DNA of 11,175 nt, from contig CAZCXH010000166.1 of the NCBI GenBank assembly GCA_964502525.1, positions 1 to 11,175 of the forward strand, written 5' to 3'. Both the position numbers and the translations under genes were made by a program. The notes under the pieces are model-generated. The model did no database searches and was not told the DNA's origin. It saw only the letters and a program-made list of their open reading frames with translations. This document shows, in pieces, positions 7,301 to 11,175 of the stretch; the first letter of the stretch is position 1; every line of letters begins with the position of its first letter. The DNA comes from DATLYB01 sp964502525. GTDB lineage: Bacteria > Bacteroidota > Bacteroidia > Chitinophagales > CAIOSU01.

Positions 7301-9739
7301 CTTGTCATCGAAAGGATGCCGCTGGTAATCGTTCCGAGAAACGACACGGTTGTTTATGGCGCATTGCTGAATGGCATCTCATTCAATTACAACTACGATC
7401 AGTCCAACATTCCTGTTTCCCGGCAAGCACCCTTCTTCAGTGAAATAACGGCTATTCACCAGGGCGGATTAATTGACTCCGTGATAGGGCTGGTGCACGG
7501 GGGCGGCAGTTTAACGGATACGGACCTGAGGGGCATGGCAGTCATGATGAGCCTGCGGAATATCGTGCGCAAGCCCGTCACTACGGCTCCGGTCAACCAC
7601 TTTGTTGATGTAGCCTTGCAATCCATCCGCAACTATCGCAGCAATCCGGACAGTGTGCGGCTGGAAACCGTTACGATTGCAACGGGAAATGTTTTGAAAC
7701 GGCTCACGAAGGCTCCTGTCAACAGCATCGCGCTTGCAAAAGGCTCCGCAAGGGTAAACGGCTTCGGCCTGACTAATGGTTCTCCGATGGTGAACAGCAG
7801 AAACATGTTTGCCGCAAGCGGAGGAACCAACGGCAGCAATGAGGATGTCGCGGTTATCATTGACTCGCTGGATGTTTACCGCACCGGTCCCGATTCCACC
7901 GGAGTGAAAACCAAATCAATTAACATGGTGACCGGCATCGCCAAAGGCGACTGGAAGATTGTACCCGGAGCGATGCTGTCTGAAAATTTTGAAATCTCCT
8001 ACGACATCGGCAACCTCAAGATTACTCCCGCAAATCTTTTCGCAATTGCTGATAATAAAATACGTTCGGCTTGCGAGCCAAATCCGCCATTGACCATTAG
8101 TTACAGCGGATTCCAGTTTGAAGACAACGTGGACTCGCTCATCACACTCCCCACCATCATCACCACCGCAACGAACTCTTCTCCTCCCGGAACATATCCA
8201 ATCATCGTAAGCGGAGGCTCAGCCGCCAATTATAATATTATCCCGCAAAACGGAACACTGACCATCACCGGGGCGGGAGTCAACGGATTCACGCTGGTTC
8301 GCGAGGGCAGGGGCGGTGATATTGGTACGCTGAACAGCTATGACGTGATCAGACCGGATTGCCGGATCAACATCAGGGCTGATCTTGCCTGCTCAAGCGG
8401 CACGAGAAGCATGGAGTTCCGCTTAAACGGCACCACCACAAGAATAGAAAATTATTATCCTTATGCCCTTGCCGGAGATCACCAGGGAAATTATTACAGG
8501 CTCAATCTGCCAGCGGGACTTTACCGGCTGGAAGCAATTCCCTGGTCGGGAGTCAATGCGACAGGAACCCGAGGCGCAACTCAGCAAATTTGGTTTACGG
8601 TGAGTTCTGCAAGATGCAACAACAACAACAACAATAATAATAATAATAACAATAATAACAACTGCCGGGCTGAAGTAACCGGCTTCACCTTGGTGCGCGA
8701 AGGCAGAAGCGGAGACATCGGAGTTCTAAACAATAATGGAACCATCAACACCGCTTGCGGCATCAACGTCAGGGCTGAAGTTGCCTGTTCTGCGGCTATC
8801 CGCAGCGTTCAGTTTTTGCTGAATGGGAATGTTTACAGAATTGAATCCGTAACGCCTTACGCCCTTGCCGGTGACCATGGCGGAAACTATTACCGGCTCA
8901 ATCTGTCGCCCGGTCAATACCACCTGAAAGCTGTTCCGTGGTCAGGAATGAATGCAACGGGAAGCCGGGGAATCAGTTATGAAATAAACTTTACCGTGGG
9001 CGCGGGGAGTTGCGGCACCAATAACAACAACAACAACAATAATAATAATAATAATAACAATAATAATAATAATTGCAGCGGGCAGGTTGCCGGGCTGACC
9101 TTGGTGCACACCGGATTGAACGGTGACATAGGCGCAATCCAAAACGGTGCCGTGGTCAACACAAGCTGCAGCATCAACATCAGGGCTGACGTTGCCTGCG
9201 CCCGTGCCGTTCGCAGCGTTTCGTTTGCGCTTAACGGAAGCACCTACAACATAGAAAACGCGGCACCTTACGCGATGGCAGGCGATCGTGCCGGAAGTTA
9301 CTACCGGCTTAATCTGACTCCGGGCAATTATCATCTTAACGCTACGCCCTGGTCGGGGAGCAACGCCACGGGAACAAGCGGTATCAGCTATGAAATCTCT
9401 TTCACCGTTTCCGCAAACGGAAGGACTTGCTTGTCCAACAGGAGCGCATTGAAAACGGAGATGCCTGAAACTAACAATGAAGATTACAGCTTGGAAGTAT
9501 ATCCAAATCCCAACCGGGGCGAGTTTCTGACGCACATCAAGTCATCCGAAGCGCCCAATGATGTTAAACTCGTATTGTATGACTTTGTGGGAAAGAAAAT
9601 TTTTGAAAAAGAAACAACATTTGAAAGTGAATATCAGGAGAGGATAACACTCCATGAAAATCCAAGGGGAGCTTACCTGCTTATGGTGAACATTAACGGA
9701 GTTGTTTCGACAGAAAAGATCCTTTACATGGGATATTAA
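4382..9739 (+). CDS. Giant secreted subtilisin/sedolisin-like protease, T9SS cargo
   Basis: 1785 residues from an ATG that begins a signal peptide (1-22, cleavage SYS/QC). Domains: Cys-rich CDDGxxCTxDxC repeats (24-80), resembling the Dictyostelium CTDC repeat; a SprB repeat (about 82-156; PPYTYSWSNG, then AGFYAVTVTD and GCT); more CTDC repeats (158-234); a propeptide-like segment (235-349); a subtilase-fold peptidase (350-795); an IPT/TIG-like beta domain (795-886); MBG domains (887-983, an interrupted one at 984-1215, and 1216-1298); three homologous modules with poly-Asn linkers (1299-1683); and a T9SS type A sorting domain (1701-1785; YPNPNRGEF, ending EKILYMGY). Active site: Asp385 (SDSYD), Ser731 (GTSASAPHAAG) and oxyanion Asn515 (SAAGN). 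The helix DEGRALLQIIHDVAP puts Glu433 where subtilisins have His. About 215 residues lie between Asn515 and Ser731, including a beta-rich insert (TDLDLYL). Inferred: exported by Sec, moved out by T9SS, and surface-attached or released; the substrate is unknown. Confidence 0.9.
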   Translation: MKKLLFPCLLLSAILQSFNSYSQCGTSICDDGNACTIDDCPPDPDPPYYRCIYAVVTCDDGDFCSIDLCDPAVGCTVRPVISSVSTYALYASCSVVCTGVAGVYPQPTGITGGMPPYTYSWSNGSNNREIQNLCAGFYAVTVTDTLGCTASGGINVAAYCNDNNPCTNDSCIGGSCSFTPISCDDGDTCTFDLCDEGVCYFQRSCPCVNDGQCDDGRSCTGDECVSNTCEYGLCGITFPFVPPTGVDTSILGPELSYLCNNPDSLGNTVNNPIYQFGPGGYVMIEVIANSLSDYTRMLDSMLAYGMTGFVNQGFPTLIITGMFPIENLCKLNNMSGIMNYARPVYAPILNHCPAESCGDSAIHAAHVRKVFDVSGGGVKVCAMSDSYDNKGGAGRDVANGDLPGPGNPSGYLNPVVVIGDYPSTGAAFPLTDEGRALLQIIHDVAPRANLTFRTGVVSHSHFAHGIKFLQMSGGCNVIVDDITWPVAPFFRDGEAARAVDDVRNSGVSYFSAAGNFGNKSYEAVFTAATNQPKWVTASNGTSHDFGGGDFTQNIRFTNPDNSPTDIMIVLQWDEGFASDLQMGGAAATDLDLYLTDGNGNTHYGINRNNIGNDPYEILSFNADVDTTSGLNIMIVRKNNSVAPVRFKYIILRGGDKMTFLEPPNYSGASTIVGQTNAAGCMAVAAVDCDSVTESYSSVGKTGGTKPDFAAPDNIETGFPVNTPLNAFRGTSASAPHAAGAAALVLEARKKFCTPPNDVLTPDSLRVILKKSAKDVGDPGFDSISGAGLIQADAAIQTFATPKPFIDNIDIASFPDVVINGNYFLPTTQVFLGGTSLTVTWVSQFKMTVTLSTSNPPPGNPPLYAFNPPGAAGCGGGGFSDSLYFTPKPVVAVSANSDTIKYGEQAPVFTAAITVDGIPYDVAGYTLAQLGLVSLQFYSSVSVSDTTPGVYIIIPLEPAGLVKGSFNYVFESGCLVIERMPLVIVPRNDTVVYGALLNGISFNYNYDQSNIPVSRQAPFFSEITAIHQGGLIDSVIGLVHGGGSLTDTDLRGMAVMMSLRNIVRKPVTTAPVNHFVDVALQSIRNYRSNPDSVRLETVTIATGNVLKRLTKAPVNSIALAKGSARVNGFGLTNGSPMVNSRNMFAASGGTNGSNEDVAVIIDSLDVYRTGPDSTGVKTKSINMVTGIAKGDWKIVPGAMLSENFEISYDIGNLKITPANLFAIADNKIRSACEPNPPLTISYSGFQFEDNVDSLITLPTIITTATNSSPPGTYPIIVSGGSAANYNIIPQNGTLTITGAGVNGFTLVREGRGGDIGTLNSYDVIRPDCRINIRADLACSSGTRSMEFRLNGTTTRIENYYPYALAGDHQGNYYRLNLPAGLYRLEAIPWSGVNATGTRGATQQIWFTVSSARCNNNNNNNNNNNNNNNCRAEVTGFTLVREGRSGDIGVLNNNGTINTACGINVRAEVACSAAIRSVQFLLNGNVYRIESVTPYALAGDHGGNYYRLNLSPGQYHLKAVPWSGMNATGSRGISYEINFTVGAGSCGTNNNNNNNNNNNNNNNNNNCSGQVAGLTLVHTGLNGDIGAIQNGAVVNTSCSINIRADVACARAVRSVSFALNGSTYNIENAAPYAMAGDRAGSYYRLNLTPGNYHLNATPWSGSNATGTSGISYEISFTVSANGRTCLSNRSALKTEMPETNNEDYSLEVYPNPNRGEFLTHIKSSEAPNDVKLVLYDFVGKKIFEKETTFESEYQERITLHENPRGAYLLMVNINGVVSTEKILYMGY
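8618..8662 (+). repeat. Poly-Asn tract 1: 15 codons of AAC/AAT microsatellite
   Basis: Fifteen consecutive Asn codons (residues 1413-1427) in the order AAC x5, AAT x5, AAC, AAT x2, AAC x2, bounded directly by Cys1412 and Cys1428. It acts as the flexible, hydrophilic linker between modules 1 and 2. Trinucleotide repeats can slip in whole codons, so its length may vary between strains without breaking the frame. Confidence 0.9.
9020..9073 (+). repeat. Poly-Asn tract 2: 18 codons of AAC/AAT microsatellite
   Basis: Eighteen Asn codons (residues 1547-1564) in the order AAT, AAC x5, AAT x6, AAC, AAT x5. It is preceded by Cys-Gly-Thr and followed by Cys1565, and links modules 2 and 3. The codon pattern resembles tract 1 (a run of AAC, then a run of AAT), as expected if module plus linker was duplicated as a unit or both tracts expanded by slippage. 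Confidence 0.9.
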
Positions 9740-9761
9740 TGAGATGCTGTTCAAGCGGCTC

Positions 9762-9789
9762 GTGAGATCTCTTACTCTTTTAATTTTTT
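9762..9789 (+). terminator. Weak candidate intrinsic terminator after the protease gene
   Basis: A short stem GTGAG / CTTAC with loop ATCT (9762-9775) contains one G-T pair and is followed by a T-rich run up to about 9789. It lies 23 bases past the stop codon. Only five base pairs, so support is slight. Confidence 0.22.
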
Positions 9790-9819
9790 CGATAATCCTT
9801 CGGCTTCACTCAACCGGCA

Positions 9820-9858
9820 GGTAACCTTTTGTGATTATTGGTATTGGTCGTTAACAAA
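9820..9858 (+). promoter_or_regulatory. Candidate promoter of the first porP/sprF-like gene
   Basis: GGTAAC (9820-9825, part of the palindrome GGTAACC) is followed after 16 bases by TATTGGTC (9842-9849) and then TTAACAAA (9851-9858), 19 bases before the ATG. The same arrangement and spacing precede the next gene. The -7 box is only a partial match to TAnnTTTG. Inferred from comparison within this window. Confidence 0.38.
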
Positions 9859-9869
9859 TAACCAGTGCC

Positions 9870-10934
9870 ATGAAATATTTTATTCTTCTATTATCCGTCT
9901 TGTTGTTTTGCAGGAGCAGCGCGAAATGCCAGGATGCCCACTTTAATCACAACCTTGCGGTGCCGGTGCAATTCAACCCTGCCATGACCGGTGTGTTCAA
10001 CGGCAACTACCGGGTTTCAAGCGTCTTCAGGAAGCAGTGGCAAAGCATCAACAGGAACAATGTTATGGACGGAAGCGGAACGCCCTCGTTTCTCACGTTC
10101 GCTGAGTCGGTTGATTTGCGGTTCAGCCTCGGATCGTTAAGAGGCGGTGAGTTAGGTATCGGAATGGTTTATCTCGGTGACGTTGTTGGTATGGAAAAAT
10201 CACATTCCCGGACAGGATTGATTTCTGTTTCATACATAAAATCTTTGGACCGAAAGACCTCCCATTTTTTGTCGCTCGGGCTACAGGGGAGCATTACCCA
10301 AAGCGGCAGTGATTATGCAGACCTTCGGCATGGCAGCCGGCACGAAAGCCAACAGGAATCGAACGCTGGCATGAGTTCGGACCGGAATGAATCCCGCAGC
10401 AGTTACGCATATAGCGATTTATCCACAGGATTGCTTTGGTTTTATATGAAAGATGAAAGGACCAACATCAGCATCGGCACCGCCATGCATCATCTGAACC
10501 GCCCTGTGCAATTTTTTCCTGAAGGGGTGTATTCCCGGCTGCCTGCAAAATTCACAATTCATGCAGGAGCTGAATTTAAAATCATAAAGCATATCAGCCT
10601 GGCGCCAGCGCTGCATTACATGCGCCAGGGCAGCTTTAGCGAATTTGACATTGCTGCGGATGCAAAGGTGTTTTTCAGGGGCGGGCAGCCGATGAAAGAT
10701 GCCGTGTTCCTCGGATTGCGCTACAGGATGACCAGGGGCGGAGAAGATTTTTTGGAAAAAGAATCGCTGATCATCAACACCCGGCTCCATTTCAAAAAAA
10801 CCCAAATCGGGGTCAGCTATAACTGTCTCATTTCCGAACTAGAAAAAGGATTAACAGGCGGCTTTGAAATTTCCCTTGCCTATTCAGGAAAATTCTCGAA
10901 AAACAGGAAGATGACTGCTTTCCCGCGCTGGTAA
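9870..10934 (+). CDS. PorP/SprF-family type IX secretion membrane protein
   Basis: 354 residues, the usual length for the family. The signal peptide is about residues 1-20. The mature N-terminus QDAHFNHN...FNPAMTG matches the PorP/SprF hallmark (QDPxFSQYxxxPxxxNPAxxG). The rest alternates short beta strands typical of an outer-membrane barrel, including the family-typical YSDLSTGLLWFY, ALHYMRQG, FFRGGQP, FLGLRYR and GGFEISLAY. Residues about 152-180 form a hydrophilic Ser/Arg/Glu/His-rich stretch with low-complexity character, probably an exposed loop. Known of the family: PorP is a component of the T9SS machinery and SprF-like paralogues assist secretion of particular cargo. This copy follows the protease by 130 bases and has its own upstream motif, so it may be transcribed separately. 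Whether it is the general PorP or a cargo-specific paralogue cannot be told. Confidence 0.88.
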   Translation: MKYFILLLSVLLFCRSSAKCQDAHFNHNLAVPVQFNPAMTGVFNGNYRVSSVFRKQWQSINRNNVMDGSGTPSFLTFAESVDLRFSLGSLRGGELGIGMVYLGDVVGMEKSHSRTGLISVSYIKSLDRKTSHFLSLGLQGSITQSGSDYADLRHGSRHESQQESNAGMSSDRNESRSSYAYSDLSTGLLWFYMKDERTNISIGTAMHHLNRPVQFFPEGVYSRLPAKFTIHAGAEFKIIKHISLAPALHYMRQGSFSEFDIAADAKVFFRGGQPMKDAVFLGLRYRMTRGGEDFLEKESLIINTRLHFKKTQIGVSYNCLISELEKGLTGGFEISLAYSGKFSKNRKMTAFPRW

Positions 10935-10936
10935 AC

Positions 10937-10975
10937 GGTAACCACTTTGATTTTTGGGTATAGACGTCAAACAAA
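10937..10975 (+). promoter_or_regulatory. Candidate promoter of the second porP/sprF-like gene
   Basis: GGTAAC (10937-10942, within GGTAACC) starts two bases after the preceding stop codon. It is followed after 16 bases by TATAGACG (10959-10966) and then TCAAACAAA (10967-10975), 19 bases before the ATG at that element's first base. It aligns almost without gaps to the region before the upstream paralogue, so it could have been copied with the gene. Confidence 0.38.
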
Positions 10976-10985
10976 AACATAAACC

Positions 10986-11175
10986 ATGAAAAAATTATTC
11001 GCGCTTTTATCAATTGTAATTTTCGGATTGGGTGGCGCAAGCGCCCAGGATCCGCACTTCAGCCAATACTTTGCAAGCCCGCTGCATTTCAACCCGGCAA
11101 TGACCGGAGTGTTCAGCGGTAACTACCGCTTCACGAGCATTTTCAGGAACCAGTGGCAGGGCATGATGAAAAATA
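10986..11175 (+). CDS. Second PorP/SprF-family protein (3' end outside the window)
   Basis: The ATG at 10986 opens 63 codons that run off the window. The signal peptide is about residues 1-20 (MKKLFALLSIVIFGLGG, then ASA/QD). The mature start reads QDPHFSQYFASPLHFNPAMTG, a near-perfect PorP/SprF N-terminus. Over the first 43 mature residues it is identical to the upstream gene product at 26 positions (about 60%), so the two are tandem paralogues. It lies 51 bases downstream. Most of the barrel is not visible. Confidence 0.85.
   Translation, partial: MKKLFALLSIVIFGLGGASAQDPHFSQYFASPLHFNPAMTGVFSGNYRFTSIFRNQWQGMMKN

Larger units (their letters stand above)
8276..9430 (+). repeat. Three tandem protein modules of about 115 residues within the protease
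   Basis: Module 1 is 8276-8617, module 2 is 8663-9013 and module 3 is 9074-9430, with linkers between. Shared anchors in order are a GDIG near the start, IN(I/V)RA(D/E)xAC, a strand with LNG, PYA(L/M)AGD, YYRLNL, a PWSG loop, NATG and a closing FTV strand. They resemble a small beta-sandwich module I recall from many bacterial secreted proteins (the LNIRA / PYALxGD / TPYS pattern), probably involved in adhesion or glycan binding. That function is inferred. Modules 2 and 3 each begin at a Cys right after the Asn tract, and modules 1 and 2 end in a Cys at or just before it. Confidence 0.8.

Noticed and set aside
8615..9076. Poly-Asn tracts as ambiguous-base artefacts
   Set aside because: The residues shown as N are true Asn codons (AAC/AAT), not unknown bases.
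8581..9535. Minus-strand frames with long Leu or Ile/Val runs opposite the poly-Asn tracts
   Set aside because: They are the antisense reading of AAC/AAT repeats. The plus-strand frame has clear domain homology across the whole region.

Overview
The window looks like a chromosomal segment of a Bacteroidota bacterium, probably of the Chitinophagales/Saprospirales type. The evidence is a BatA-type von Willebrand factor A (VWA) membrane protein, two PorP/SprF-family proteins, a SprB repeat, MBG domains and a C-terminal type IX secretion (T9SS) sorting domain, all hallmarks of that phylum. Base composition is balanced, near 50% GC. I see no rRNA, tRNA, CRISPR array, insertion sequence or phage gene.

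Layout: (1) bases 1-1952 (+), the 3' part of a BatA/VWA inner-membrane protein whose first codons lie outside the window. (2) Bases 2025-4031 (-), convergent with it, an exported caspase-like (C14) protein with one canonical EF-hand loop and about five TPRs, apparently starting at TTG. (3) Bases 4032-4381, a 350-base divergent intergenic region with promoter-like elements and a 7-bp inverted repeat. (4) Bases 4382-9739 (+), a 1785-residue secreted multidomain protease: signal peptide, Cys-rich CTDC-like repeats around one SprB repeat, a subtilisin-fold peptidase in which the usual His position appears to be Glu, MBG domains, three copies of a beta-rich module joined by poly-Asn linkers, and a T9SS type A sorting domain. 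(5) Bases 9870-10934 (+) and 10986 to the window end (+), two tandem PorP/SprF-family genes, the second cut off by the window.

How the parts may work together: the protease is a predicted T9SS cargo and the PorP/SprF proteins are T9SS-associated outer-membrane proteins, so the right-hand half reads as a secretion/cell-surface locus. The sorting domain is type A, whereas PorP/SprF partners are usually linked to type B cargo, so a direct partnership is not assured. A GGTnAC - 16 nt - TAT arrangement precedes both porP-like genes at the same distance and appears in variant form before the caspase-like gene, with a weaker relative before the protease. This hints at shared transcription, possibly by an ECF-type sigma factor.

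The least ordinary points are the Asp-Glu-Ser active-site reading of the protease, its Cys-bounded poly-Asn linkers encoded by AAC/AAT microsatellites, the shared upstream motif, and the exported caspase/EF-hand/TPR protein.
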